A stretch of DNA of 58,455 nt. Source: Terrisporobacter othiniensis. GTDB lineage: Bacteria; Bacillota; Clostridia; Peptostreptococcales; Peptostreptococcaceae. The notes below the pieces were generated by a model. It was not told the DNA's origin. It ran no database searches and saw only the letters and a program-made list of their open reading frames with translations. Where the stretch lies: assembly GCF_000808015.1 (NCBI RefSeq), contig NZ_JWHR01000050.1, positions 1 to 58,455 of the forward strand, given 5' to 3'. Made by a program: the position numbers and the translations under genes. Of this stretch, positions 1-8,716 are shown piece by piece (position 1 is the first letter of the stretch; each line of letters opens with the position of its first letter).

Positions 1-39
1 CTTTATTCAAAAATATATAAAATACGAGGGGGGTACTAT

Positions 40-1491
40 ATGATTAATCTTTCCAAGAAGAATGTAATAATACTAGGAACATGTCTTTTTATTACTATCT
101 ACTCTTTTATAACAGTAAATACTATAACTAGTTTTGCTTCAAAATCTAATCCGTCTTTTACAAAATCATACTCTGGTCTAGTAAATATAGATGGAAAAAC
201 CTATTATTATAGCAAAAAAACTGGAAAAAAACTTACTGGATATAGAGTTATAGATGGCAAAAAGTATTATTTTTCAACTACTTCTGGAGCTATGTTAAGT
301 GGAATTAGATCTGTAACAATCAATGGCGAAAAGCATACTTATTATTTTTTAAAAAATGGGGATGTCTTTAAAAGCGGATTAAAAGAAATTGGTGATAAAA
401 AATACTATTTTTCAAAAACTACTGGTAAAATGTTAACTGGTCTTAGAAAAGTAAATGATAATACTAGCTACTATTTCTTAAGCGATGGTAAAGTATTTAA
501 AGGCGGATTAAAAGAAATCGGCGATAAAAAATACTATTTTTCAAAAACTACTGGTAAAATGTTAACTGGTTTTAGAACTGTGAATAATAAAAAATATTAT
601 TTTCATAGAGATGGTCACGCATTAAAAGACCAACTTGCTACTATAAATAATCAACTTTATTTATTTGAAAAAGATGGATCTATAGCTAAAGGTGCAAAAA
701 CAGTTAATAATTCAAAATATTACTTTGATTTAGATACAGGAGCTGCCATCTCAGGACTAAAAAAAAGAAACGATAAATTATATTATTACGATAAAGTGAC
801 TTATAAGGCAATTGTAGGTTTCAAAACTATAAATAATGATACATATTACTTCCATAATAAATATAATTATGCTTTAACTGGACTACAATCATTTGGAGAT
901 AAATTATATTATTTTAAAGAAGATAATTGTAAAATGTTAAAAAATGATACCATAACTTATGCGAATATTGAATTTACTTTTAACAATGCTGGAATATCTA
1001 TTAAACAAAGTGTGTCTAAAGAATTTGAAAAAGATGCTCGAACTAAATTAATTTTTAATGGTTTAAAAAAATTAGGGGCTCCTTATGGTACATCTGACTG
1101 TGAATTTAGATGTAATACTTTTGTTGATTATTGCTATAAAACTGTAAACATAGATACTCTTCAAAACTTGACTTCTAGTAGACAAGCTAAATATCTATTA
1201 AGAAATAATAAAGATATACCTTTCGAAAAGTTAAAACCTGGTGATTTGATTTTCTACAATAGTGAAAATTGTGACTCAGTAGAGTCTAAAGGTTCTTGTG
1301 GTAGAGTTGAGATAATCAATAATATTCGACTACATGTTCATCATGTTGGTATATATATAGGTAAAGGCAAAATGTTAGATTCTACTCAAACTGTTTCAGA
1401 AGGTTTTGGACGTGTAAAAGTTACTGATTTTAATCCAGATACAACAAGTAAAACTTATTATCCTATCTTATATGCTAATATTTTAGATTAA
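40..1491 (+). CDS. Secreted cell-wall-binding repeat protein with C-terminal NlpC/P60-type domain
   Basis: Residues 1-34 form a signal peptide or N-terminal anchor (lysines, then a hydrophobic stretch). Residues about 45-330 are a string of roughly 20-residue units of the choline/glucan-binding type, each with a G-x-K-YYF core, which in this family bind cell-wall or surface polysaccharide. The last ~140 residues look like an NlpC/P60 cysteine peptidase: candidate nucleophile C358 (RCNTFVDYC), candidate His H435 (HVGIYIG), and the usual KPGDLIFY strand. The likely role is a surface-attached peptidoglycan endopeptidase. A strong purine-rich ribosome site (gaggggggt) precedes the ATG. Two neighbouring repeat units are nearly identical at DNA level. 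Extra cysteines around the active site (C354, C366 region, CDSVESKGSC) are unusual for P60 enzymes. Fold assignment is fairly secure; substrate is inferred. Confidence 0.85.
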   Translation: MINLSKKNVIILGTCLFITIYSFITVNTITSFASKSNPSFTKSYSGLVNIDGKTYYYSKKTGKKLTGYRVIDGKKYYFSTTSGAMLSGIRSVTINGEKHTYYFLKNGDVFKSGLKEIGDKKYYFSKTTGKMLTGLRKVNDNTSYYFLSDGKVFKGGLKEIGDKKYYFSKTTGKMLTGFRTVNNKKYYFHRDGHALKDQLATINNQLYLFEKDGSIAKGAKTVNNSKYYFDLDTGAAISGLKKRNDKLYYYDKVTYKAIVGFKTINNDTYYFHNKYNYALTGLQSFGDKLYYFKEDNCKMLKNDTITYANIEFTFNNAGISIKQSVSKEFEKDARTKLIFNGLKKLGAPYGTSDCEFRCNTFVDYCYKTVNIDTLQNLTSSRQAKYLLRNNKDIPFEKLKPGDLIFYNSENCDSVESKGSCGRVEIINNIRLHVHHVGIYIGKGKMLDSTQTVSEGFGRVKVTDFNPDTTSKTYYPILYANILD

Positions 1492-1517
1492 TTAAATTAT
1501 ATAACTTAATACAAATA

Positions 1518-1562
1518 AAAAACTTCTACAGTGCATACTTTATTTAAATGTAGAAGTTTTTT
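1518..1562. terminator. Bidirectional intrinsic terminator
   Basis: Inverted repeat AACTTCTACA / TGTAGAAGTT, flanked by A-run on the left and T-run on the right. It lies between two convergent genes and can serve both. Confidence 0.85.
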
Positions 1563-1576
1563 ATTTGTCTCTTTCT

Positions 1577-2263
1577 CTAAATTAGCTTATATATCTCTGA
1601 TTTAATAATATTTAGATTTATGAACACTTTCTTAATTTCTACAGGAGAATTTCCTAGGACATAAATTTTATCCGATAATAAAAGAGCTTCATCTATATCG
1701 TGTGTTACAAACAGTACAGTTCTTTTCTCTTTTTCTAATATTTTTTTAAAATTATTCATTATTATTTTTTTATTAATTACATCAATAGATTTGAAAGGCT
1801 CATCCATTATTACAATTTTTGATGGATAAATAAAAGCTCTTGCAATATTCACTCTTTGTCTAAGTCCTCCACTTAGCATTTGTGGATAGTAATTTTTGTA
1901 CTCTTTTATCCCAACTAAATCTAGATATTTATCACATAGTTCATCTAATTTTTTTTTATTATAAAGTTTTTTTACTATAAGCTTTATATTCTCGCCTACT
2001 GTTAACCAGTCAATTAACCTATCATCTTGAAATATATAACTTACTCCATACTTTTCTATAGTTTCAAAATTTTCACTATCATTAGGTATAATACCACTAA
2101 TTATATTTAATAATGTACTCTTACCACACCCTGATTTACCAATAATACAGTTAACTTCATTTTTATAAAAATTTATATCAAAATCCTTAAATATGATTTT
2201 TTCATTAAACTTTTTATTTATATTTTTAATTGATATGACTTCTTCTTTATTCATCGTCTCCAT
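1577..2263 (-). CDS. ABC transporter ATP-binding protein, sulfonate/nitrate/taurine importer type
   Basis: ATPase of an importer of the SsuB/TauB class. Walker A is GKSGCGKST (about residue 42), the signature is LSGGLRQR, Walker B is KIVIMDEPF, and the switch histidine is in FVTHDIDEAL. At 228 residues it is slightly shorter than usual for the family. The ATG has an AAGGAGA site 8 bases upstream and overlaps the 3' end of the permease gene, so the two are translated as one unit. It is the last gene of a three-gene operon (binding protein, permease, ATPase). Substrate cannot be read from the sequence. Confidence 0.93.
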   Translation of the reverse strand: METMNKEEVISIKNINKKFNEKIIFKDFDINFYKNEVNCIIGKSGCGKSTLLNIISGIIPNDSENFETIEKYGVSYIFQDDRLIDWLTVGENIKLIVKKLYNKKKLDELCDKYLDLVGIKEYKNYYPQMLSGGLRQRVNIARAFIYPSKIVIMDEPFKSIDVINKKIIMNNFKKILEKEKRTVLFVTHDIDEALLLSDKIYVLGNSPVEIKKVFINLNIIKSEIYKLI

Positions 2264-3033
2264 ACAAAAGCTCTCCTTAACAATAATTTTTCAATAATAT
2301 TTAATAATGATGAAATTATTACAATAATTATTATCCAAGCAAAAATAGCTGTAGTATTGAAGTTTACTTTTTCACTTTGTATCATTGCCCCTATGCCATA
2401 TAAAGGTTGTCCATAAACCTCCCCTGCTATTACGATTTTAAATCCAAGAGATATAGTTGATGATAAAATTGATATTAATGAGAATTTTATAGCTGGTAAA
2501 TATATTTTAATAATTTTATCTTTTCTACTAATTTTATATAATTCAGCCATTTCCAAAATACTTTTATCTATATTTTTCATAGACCCTAAGACTGCGTCAT
2601 ATAAAACAGGAAACACCATTATAAATACAACAATATAAGGTGCGCTTTCTTTATTAAACCAAATTAATGTTAAAACTATTAATACCATATTTGGAATAGA
2701 TCTAGCTAAAGATGTTATTGGTGTTAGAAAGTTTTTGAACATATTAAAGCTATAAGAAATTATTGCCAATACAAAGGCTACAACTAAGGCTATAATAAAG
2801 CTTAGTATACATCTTGATATAGTTGAAAATATATCTAAAATAAATCTATCTTCTAATACAATTTCCTTTATACTGATAAAAACTTGTCCCAAGGTAGGTA
2901 AATATATCTCATTATTTATTTTTATAGCTATTATTTGCCATAAAAATAACAGGATAACACATGAAAGTGCTACCTGCATTTTATTTTTATCTTGAAATAT
3001 TTTTATTTTTTTATTTGTGGTAAATTGACTCAT
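2251..3033 (-). CDS. ABC transporter permease, SsuC/TauC type
   Basis: Inner-membrane permease with about six hydrophobic segments. The cytoplasmic coupling loop lies near residues 160-180 (ELYKISRKDKIIKIYLPA), which matches the EAA-type loop of binding-protein-dependent importers. The start ATG has a GGGGGAG site about 9 bases upstream, located inside the end of the binding-protein gene. The gene overlaps both neighbours, supporting a tightly coupled importer operon. The family usually imports sulfonates, nitrate, taurine or pyrimidine precursors; which one here is unknown. Confidence 0.92.
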   Translation of the reverse strand: MSQFTTNKKIKIFQDKNKMQVALSCVILLFLWQIIAIKINNEIYLPTLGQVFISIKEIVLEDRFILDIFSTISRCILSFIIALVVAFVLAIISYSFNMFKNFLTPITSLARSIPNMVLIVLTLIWFNKESAPYIVVFIMVFPVLYDAVLGSMKNIDKSILEMAELYKISRKDKIIKIYLPAIKFSLISILSSTISLGFKIVIAGEVYGQPLYGIGAMIQSEKVNFNTTAIFAWIIIIVIISSLLNIIEKLLLRRAFVWRR

Positions 3034-3973
3034 CTGGAACTGCTCCCCCTACAGCTTCATTATTGTAGTTATATAGTATATAAAAAAATTCTTCATAATT
3101 CTTTTTAAATTCATTCACTGGTATAAATCTCAGATTACACCTTTCTATAGCTTTTGATAATACCTGTGGCTTTACAGGTATTTTAAACTCTTCTCCATAA
3201 GCTCCTGCTTGCAATGGGTTTGTATTTACAAAATCTATACTTTCTTTCATTTTTGATAAAAATTTGTTCACATACTCTTGGTTATCTTTAGCAAAATCTT
3301 TTCTAATTATTATACTAAACTGAGGATATCCTTCTGGTATGTTGAAAACTTCCTCATAAGCATCATTTGTTGAAGTTAAGATTTTTAATCCACTATGTTT
3401 GTATAGTAAAGTCGTTAAAGATGTTTCTGGTACAATACCCGTTTTCACCTTGCCTGATGCAAGTGCTGTAACAAGTTCTGGCTCAGTATCTGAGTATTTA
3501 TAGTTTACCAAAGATTCATTCACATTATTTTCCTTCAATATAGATTTTACTGTATTATCTATCATGGAATTTTTCCCAATAATAGCTACTTCTTTATTTA
3601 TTAATGTATGATTAAATCCTGTTATGCTTGGGTCTGTTGTAACTAAATAATATGACCCCTGACCTATACTTGCACTGATTTCATAGTTGGAATTTTTATT
3701 ATAAGCTTTAGCTGCCATATCTGTTGGTATTAAAGCAATCTCATACTCTTCATTGTATAAAGCTTTTTCGACTTCTCCATCACTTCCAAATGTGTATGTT
3801 GTTTTATATCCTTTTTCTATTTGATCTTCTTCCTTTGCCAGCTTGCACATGCTTACTGATACAAGTCCGCTGGCACTTATTATTTTTATATCCTTAGATG
3901 AAAGATTTATGTTACATCCTGCTATGTTTACTCCTAAAATTATAGTGAGCATTAACGTTAAAATCTTCTTCAA
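3011..3973 (-). CDS. ABC transporter substrate-binding lipoprotein (SsuA/NMT1-like)
   Basis: A 320-residue binding protein. I place the start at a TTG (3973), seven bases after a GAGGAG site. This gives a clean lipoprotein signal (KKILTLMLTIILGVNIAGC) with the lipobox cysteine near residue 20. Longer frames beginning upstream would bury the signal peptide and cross a long inverted repeat, so they are unlikely. The mature part has the periplasmic-binding-protein pattern of the NMT1/THI5 and SsuA families (short first domain, ALASGKVKTGIVPE hinge region). It heads the importer operon. The ligand is not evident. Confidence 0.87.
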   Translation of the reverse strand: MKKILTLMLTIILGVNIAGCNINLSSKDIKIISASGLVSVSMCKLAKEEDQIEKGYKTTYTFGSDGEVEKALYNEEYEIALIPTDMAAKAYNKNSNYEISASIGQGSYYLVTTDPSITGFNHTLINKEVAIIGKNSMIDNTVKSILKENNVNESLVNYKYSDTEPELVTALASGKVKTGIVPETSLTTLLYKHSGLKILTSTNDAYEEVFNIPEGYPQFSIIIRKDFAKDNQEYVNKFLSKMKESIDFVNTNPLQAGAYGEEFKIPVKPQVLSKAIERCNLRFIPVNEFKKNYEEFFYILYNYNNEAVGGAVPDESIYHK

Positions 3974-3997
3974 TGTATCACTCCTCAAAAACGTATT

Positions 3998-4047
3998 AAG
4001 CCTTATTTTCATAGTACTACAATTGGTAGTATTATTCAATAAGGCTT
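3998..4047. promoter_or_regulatory. Nested inverted repeat in the leader of the ABC importer operon
   Basis: Outer arms AAGCCTTATT (3998-4007) and AATAAGGCTT (4038-4047) are perfect complements. Inside lies a second dyad, TACTAC / GTAGTA, around AATTG. It sits 25 bases upstream of the TTG start, so it would be in the 5' leader or overlap the promoter. It may be an operator or an RNA hairpin; no T-run follows it on the minus strand. Confidence 0.6.
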
Positions 4048-4088
4048 GTTTTAGTCATGATATTTAGTTTTATTATAAGTTATATTAC

Positions 4089-4748
4089 TTAATTTATCTT
4101 TTTCCCTTCCGGTGAAAGTTTGTCTAATTGATTATTTAAATCTTCCGATAAAATATTTCCACCTGAGTTCCACTTTCCACTATATGCTTTACTGCTACAT
4201 TGTACCATTTCCATAGTCACTTCTATTCCTACCTGTCTATCTTGATAGTCATTAACTTTATAACTTTCACTCTCATTATTTAAAACTAAAAATTTAATTC
4301 CTTTAATAAGATTTATTTCATTCATTTTACTATTAACTTTTCCAATATAATAATAATATTCACCTTCTTTATACCATTTGTTATCTGTTATAGAATCAGC
4401 TACCCCTTCTGTAATTAATTCTAAATTATTACTAGATAATTTAGAATCTTCTTTTCCCTCACTATTTTTCCAATAAGGCTTTACTTTTACCCTAAGTAAA
4501 CTATCAGTAGTAGACGTAGGATTAATATTTATAGTCGATTTAACCTCGTCTCCTGGTACCATTCCTGTTGTATCAACATCTGCATCTTTAGTAATACTTC
4601 CTGTAATATCTCCATTTACACTTAGTGTATTAGCAACTTGATTATCTTCACTATCTCCATTCCAAAAATACCCAAATCCAAACGCTCCAAATGGCATTAA
4701 TATACACACTAATATTATAGCTACTTTCCTCGTTTTTTTCTTACTCAT
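4089..4748 (-). CDS. Exported TasA/camelysin-like protein (putative)
   Basis: 219 residues with a lysine-rich start and a hydrophobic export segment (about residues 9-30). The mature part begins with a pattern typical of SipW-processed TasA/camelysin-type proteins (LSVNGDITGSITKDADVD, then a beta-rich domain with VPGDEVKSTININPTS). A GGAGGAG site precedes the ATG. It is the last gene of a three-gene exported operon. No signal peptidase of the SipW type is in the window. The family link is by pattern only and should be regarded as tentative; a fibre or surface-matrix role would be inference. Confidence 0.7.
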   Translation of the reverse strand: MSKKKTRKVAIILVCILMPFGAFGFGYFWNGDSEDNQVANTLSVNGDITGSITKDADVDTTGMVPGDEVKSTININPTSTTDSLLRVKVKPYWKNSEGKEDSKLSSNNLELITEGVADSITDNKWYKEGEYYYYIGKVNSKMNEINLIKGIKFLVLNNESESYKVNDYQDRQVGIEVTMEMVQCSSKAYSGKWNSGGNILSEDLNNQLDKLSPEGKKIN

Positions 4749-4760
4749 ATTAATCTCCTC

Positions 4761-5402
4761 CTAGTTAAAATTTAATTTTATTACTTCTTTCTTCTCAATA
4801 ACTTTACTTTCTTCCTGTTTACTCCTATTATCAAATAAATCTTTCAAACCTATATTTCCCATATCCCATTCATACTTATATGCGAAATTATTTACCTGCA
4901 CCGCTTCCATCACAATATCCATCCCCAATTCCCCACTCCCTAACATCATCTTATCTTCTTCACTCAAATTAATCTCCATACTTTCAACCATAGGCTTTTC
5001 CGTTCTATTTCCAATCTTCAATGGTTTAGTATAATAAACATAGTTATCCTCACCAACAAACCAACAATCCTCGTCTCCATAATTAATTTTAACTGATGAA
5101 TTACTTAAGGTTGTCCCATTATTACCGTTATTATTGGGATAAACAAAAACAAAACCTCTCAGATAAACGTCACAGCTACCTTCATTATCAAAATTCAAAT
5201 TTATATTTGCTAAATCATTATTCTTCTCTACTCTAATTTTTATCTCCAGGGCTTTATCTTCATAAAGAAAAATTTTCATAGCATAAAAAACATTCTCTCC
5301 ATAAACAATAATAGAACAAAAAAATACTCCAATTATAACACTTAATAATAATTTCTTAACTTTATTTTTCCTCTTATTTTTTCTTTTATTAATCCTACTC
5401 AT
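4761..5402 (-). CDS. Exported protein, possible TasA/camelysin relative
   Basis: A 213-residue protein. The start is the ATG at 5402, with AGGTGAT a few bases upstream that overlaps the stop of the preceding gene. The N-terminus is very basic (RKNKRKNKVKK) followed by one hydrophobic export segment. The remainder is beta-strand-like and its C-terminal part (MDIVMEAVQVNNFAYKYEWD) resembles the matching part of its downstream neighbour (EVTMEMVQCSSKAYSGKWN), suggesting the two are diverged paralogues. Function unknown. Confidence 0.7.
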   Translation of the reverse strand: MSRINKRKNKRKNKVKKLLLSVIIGVFFCSIIVYGENVFYAMKIFLYEDKALEIKIRVEKNNDLANINLNFDNEGSCDVYLRGFVFVYPNNNGNNGTTLSNSSVKINYGDEDCWFVGEDNYVYYTKPLKIGNRTEKPMVESMEINLSEEDKMMLGSGELGMDIVMEAVQVNNFAYKYEWDMGNIGLKDLFDNRSKQEESKVIEKKEVIKLNFN

Positions 5403-5407
5403 ATTTA

Positions 5408-7234
5408 TCACCTGTTTATAATAATTTCATCAATCTTCCTTTGTGTAAAATAATTATTTGGTTTTGTATTTGCATTTATTGTTATGGATTTTGTATTATA
5501 GCCTGAAGCGTTTTTTAGGACAAAATTCTGACTACTTACTGATTTGTAAGACAACGAATTTATCAATGACAATTCATACTCCTTGTCATAATCTAAATTC
5601 AACACAGTATATGGCTCATTACTTTTAACTTTTATATTTGCAGAATTATCTTCTCCCTTTAACTTTAAATAAAAATAATCTTCATCATTACCATTTACTG
5701 TAACTGTTAACCTACCTTCTATGAGATTTGCTTGTAGACGATTTGTGTTTGTATATTTATAAAAAATATGATCATTAAGATAATTTACTTGAAGTGTGTA
5801 ATCATAATCTATTTGTTCTTTCAAAGCGTTATACTCTGTAACAGTATAAGCAAGTTTATTACTACTTATTGTTAGCTTATCACCTTTATCTAAATTTGAT
5901 AATTCATTAATTGAGCAAGGTGTATTATCATCATTTACATATACATTAACATTATCTTTTATACTAGTATCATTATACTTACCAGTACTTTTGTTAAATT
6001 GAAAAACATCACGAATTTTTACACTACCCTCTTTTAGTTCTTTTATTAAATCTATACGAAGATCTAAATTACTATAATCATAACTACTACTTTCATTTAT
6101 AATCTCCACATCAAATAATATTTTTTCATTATATGAAAACTTATAATCCGAGTTTATGTATAACTTCTTACCATTATCATTTATTGTATAGGGTTTAATA
6201 TTCACATTGAATTTAGGATTTTCAATTAAAAATAATGTAATCTTGCTTATCCCACCATTGTAATTAAGAATACCTTCTCCCATCCTACCAAGTTGTCCTA
6301 TTAATAATGATATTTTATAATCACTAATTTCTGGTTTTATGTATTGAGATACATCCCCCACCATCTTATAATAATTATCACTAATAGTTTTCGTTAAAAT
6401 ATTACAGTCAATATGTTTATTACGTGTATGTTGTGATAACTTATTATCCATCTCTTTGTTACAATATTTATTATTTTCCATAAGATTTACAAGGCTATAA
6501 TTACCTATAACTTTATCTATCTTAAATTTATAAGGCTCTGATGATGCTCTGTAGTTTATATCGGTTATTTCACCATTAATAAAAATACTTAGGAGGTCAC
6601 AAAAAGGCAGTATAAGTTGATCCCCTTCTTCACTTTCTATGCCTATGACAGGTTGTACTTTTTTTAACTTTATTGCTTCTAATTGCTCCTTATTTAATTT
6701 AAATTCCCCTTCTAGCATTCTCCATTCTATTGGTGCGACGCCATTTATATCGTATTTTAAAACTTCTACATAACATGGCCATGTTATAATTTTACTTCCC
6801 AAGTATCCCTCTCCCCAAGTTGGACTTTCCTCACTCCCAATCCAAGTTTTTATTGTATCATAGGTAAATGAATAAATTGGTTCAAAAGTTCTCACTCTCG
6901 TCCTTAGAACTTTATTTTCCTTAATTATATTCTTACTATCGTCATTTACCTGCTTTACTGTTCTCATTGACTTAGATGTGGAAGTATATAAATTAGTAAA
7001 CTCCTCTATCTGATTCAAACTATCTTCAAAATTAATATTTCTAATATTGTCAAACCTCTCACTGTTAAGTTTCTTTTCCTCCCCCTTTATTTCATTAATT
7101 TCTCTCGTCTTAGTCCAGTTACCAATTTCAACTCTATCCACCCCCGTAGGAAGAGCATCACTTTTTTTTACATAAACTAAGTTCATCATTAATAAACACA
7201 AAACCACTACACTTATCTTTAGTAATTTCCTTAT
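5408..7234 (-). CDS. Large exported protein of unknown function; probable AUA start
   Basis: About 608 residues. A signal peptide (RKLLKISVVVLCLLMM, then a KKSDALP cleavage region) is encoded right after a perfect AGGAGGTGAT site, but no ATG, GTG or TTG lies at a usable distance. The codon at the right spacing (8 bases after AGGAGG) is ATA. The next gene has ATG at exactly the same distance from its AGGTGAT. An upstream in-frame GTG (7243) overlaps the ribosome site, and others would extend past the signal peptide. The mature protein has an N-terminal mixed region (residues ~30-330) and a C-terminal part that looks like repeated beta/Ig-like domains. There is no LPxTG motif. It heads the three-gene exported operon. 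I do not recognise the family. Confidence 0.7.
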   Translation of the reverse strand: MRKLLKISVVVLCLLMMNLVYVKKSDALPTGVDRVEIGNWTKTREINEIKGEEKKLNSERFDNIRNINFEDSLNQIEEFTNLYTSTSKSMRTVKQVNDDSKNIIKENKVLRTRVRTFEPIYSFTYDTIKTWIGSEESPTWGEGYLGSKIITWPCYVEVLKYDINGVAPIEWRMLEGEFKLNKEQLEAIKLKKVQPVIGIESEEGDQLILPFCDLLSIFINGEITDINYRASSEPYKFKIDKVIGNYSLVNLMENNKYCNKEMDNKLSQHTRNKHIDCNILTKTISDNYYKMVGDVSQYIKPEISDYKISLLIGQLGRMGEGILNYNGGISKITLFLIENPKFNVNIKPYTINDNGKKLYINSDYKFSYNEKILFDVEIINESSSYDYSNLDLRIDLIKELKEGSVKIRDVFQFNKSTGKYNDTSIKDNVNVYVNDDNTPCSINELSNLDKGDKLTISSNKLAYTVTEYNALKEQIDYDYTLQVNYLNDHIFYKYTNTNRLQANLIEGRLTVTVNGNDEDYFYLKLKGEDNSANIKVKSNEPYTVLNLDYDKEYELSLINSLSYKSVSSQNFVLKNASGYNTKSITINANTKPNNYFTQRKIDEIIINR

Positions 7235-7238
7235 TATT

Positions 7239-7289
7239 ATCACCTCCTGAATAATAGGCGTGCATGGTGTAAATATGTCCATGGAGGTC
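7239..7289 (-). promoter_or_regulatory. Ribosome-binding site with an upstream complementary arm
   Basis: The perfect Shine-Dalgarno AGGAGGTGAT (7239-7248) can pair with ACCTCC (7284-7289) 35-40 bases upstream in the same leader. The hairpin would hide the ribosome site of the exported operon. Only six base pairs are clear, so regulation is a suggestion. Confidence 0.35.
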
Positions 7290-7445
7290 GTTACACTTTT
7301 TAAGCTAACACCACACACATACTAATTTATATTTAATAGATATGCCTAATATTACTTATTTTTTAATTATTTTCAAATTTTTTCACTTATCAATTTATGC
7401 AATTCAAAAGTATAGATTAATCAATTCTACAATCTTATTATAAAT

Positions 7446-7495
7446 AAAAAGTGATAGATTCAGTCATATTAACTCATTAAGTCTATCACTTTTTT
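7446..7495 (-). terminator. Intrinsic terminator after the SpoIIE-type phosphatase gene
   Basis: Arms AAAAAGTGATAGA and TCTATCACTTTTT enclose a ~23-base loop. It lies about 55 bases beyond the stop of the phosphatase gene and has T-runs in both directions. Confidence 0.75.
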
Positions 7496-7552
7496 ATGTT
7501 ATTTAACTTTTATCATTTAAAGGATTTATAAATACTACATATTCTTAAGTTA

Positions 7553-8716
7553 CTAGTAATATTCAACCTCTACAATTTTCCCAAGTTTAACTAAAATATT
7601 TTTCATTTCATTTAAAACATAAATTCTTGCACTTAAATCATCTGGAATGTCTAACATCATATTCTCAGGATTTATACACCTTCCTATTATCATTTTTATA
7701 TGAATACAGTCTTCATATAACATTCTCGATAACAAAGTTGCCGCATCCTTCTTTTTATGTAAAAAACTATCATCATTAGTAGTTAATAATTTTCTTAATA
7801 TTTCACATGCTTTTCTCAAAGTAAGAACTCCTTCGGTTACCAAATCTATTCCTTCTATATATCCTCGCGGCGGTACATTTTCATCAATGATTTCTGTACT
7901 AGATTTATACTCTACATTCAACTCTCTGGCTACAATATGTGCTGTAGTTCCACCACATACTATTTTCTTACCTGCACTTCCCATAATTTTATATACTACT
8001 TCTTTGTCTTTATTTTTATTTATAGGTGGACCAGAAAATAAAACTGCCTTACTATCATGACTTACTTTTATAGTTGCTACAGTAGTATCATCTCCTGGCT
8101 CAAAGAAATAAAGTTGATTACAAACTCCAAGAAGATTATTTGTTATAGCTTTTGCATTCATATTTTCATTAGTAAATTTCAATAGATGTTTTGCAATATC
8201 TTTCCATTGCCAAGAATAGTTTAAAGTTTGTCTTCCTCCTGCAAATTCTACACCATCACTAACCATAACTATTCTATCTCTTTCTGCTAGTTGTATCTTG
8301 CATTCCCTTACCTTTTTATTATGAATAATTCTCTCATTCCAATCCAAAGATAGTATTTTTTCCCTCCTCATAAAAAATACTGTAGGATTATCAAATTCAA
8401 CAATATAAGCTATACCATCCTTAGCCACTTTCACCATCGTAAAAGTAGAATAGGCTATTTTATTTTGGGCACAAATAGGTAAGGTCTGGCTAACAGTATC
8501 AACTACATCTTCTATTTTCATTCCCTCTTTTAACATGGTAAGAGCTATTTTTGAAGTAAGAGTTGCTAAAATATTTGCCTTTACACCACTACCCATTCCA
8601 TCTGAAAGTACTGCAATAAACTGATCATCATCAGCATAAAACTCCACCATATCTCCGCATAGTTCTTCCCCAAATTTCAATAAACTCCCATAGGCAAAAT
8701 CTATATAATACTTCAT
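7553..8716 (-). CDS. SpoIIE-type PP2C serine phosphatase paired with hydrogenase-like sensor
   Basis: 387 residues. The SpoIIE/PP2C core occupies about residues 15-225, with the metal-binding motif LSDGMGSG (residues ~38-45), MVSDGVEF and the late EPGDDTTVA motif. These are the acidic residues that hold the two metal ions in this phosphatase family. The C-terminal ~150 residues are an extra domain without clear family motifs. The ATG overlaps the last base of the sensor gene (ATGA-type overlap at 8716), so the pair is co-translated. Known group C sensory [FeFe]-hydrogenases are often encoded beside phosphatases or kinases, so this is the probable output partner. Its substrate protein is unknown. 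Confidence 0.9.
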   Translation of the reverse strand: MKYYIDFAYGSLLKFGEELCGDMVEFYADDDQFIAVLSDGMGSGVKANILATLTSKIALTMLKEGMKIEDVVDTVSQTLPICAQNKIAYSTFTMVKVAKDGIAYIVEFDNPTVFFMRREKILSLDWNERIIHNKKVRECKIQLAERDRIVMVSDGVEFAGGRQTLNYSWQWKDIAKHLLKFTNENMNAKAITNNLLGVCNQLYFFEPGDDTTVATIKVSHDSKAVLFSGPPINKNKDKEVVYKIMGSAGKKIVCGGTTAHIVARELNVEYKSSTEIIDENVPPRGYIEGIDLVTEGVLTLRKACEILRKLLTTNDDSFLHKKKDAATLLSRMLYEDCIHIKMIIGRCINPENMMLDIPDDLSARIYVLNEMKNILVKLGKIVEVEYY

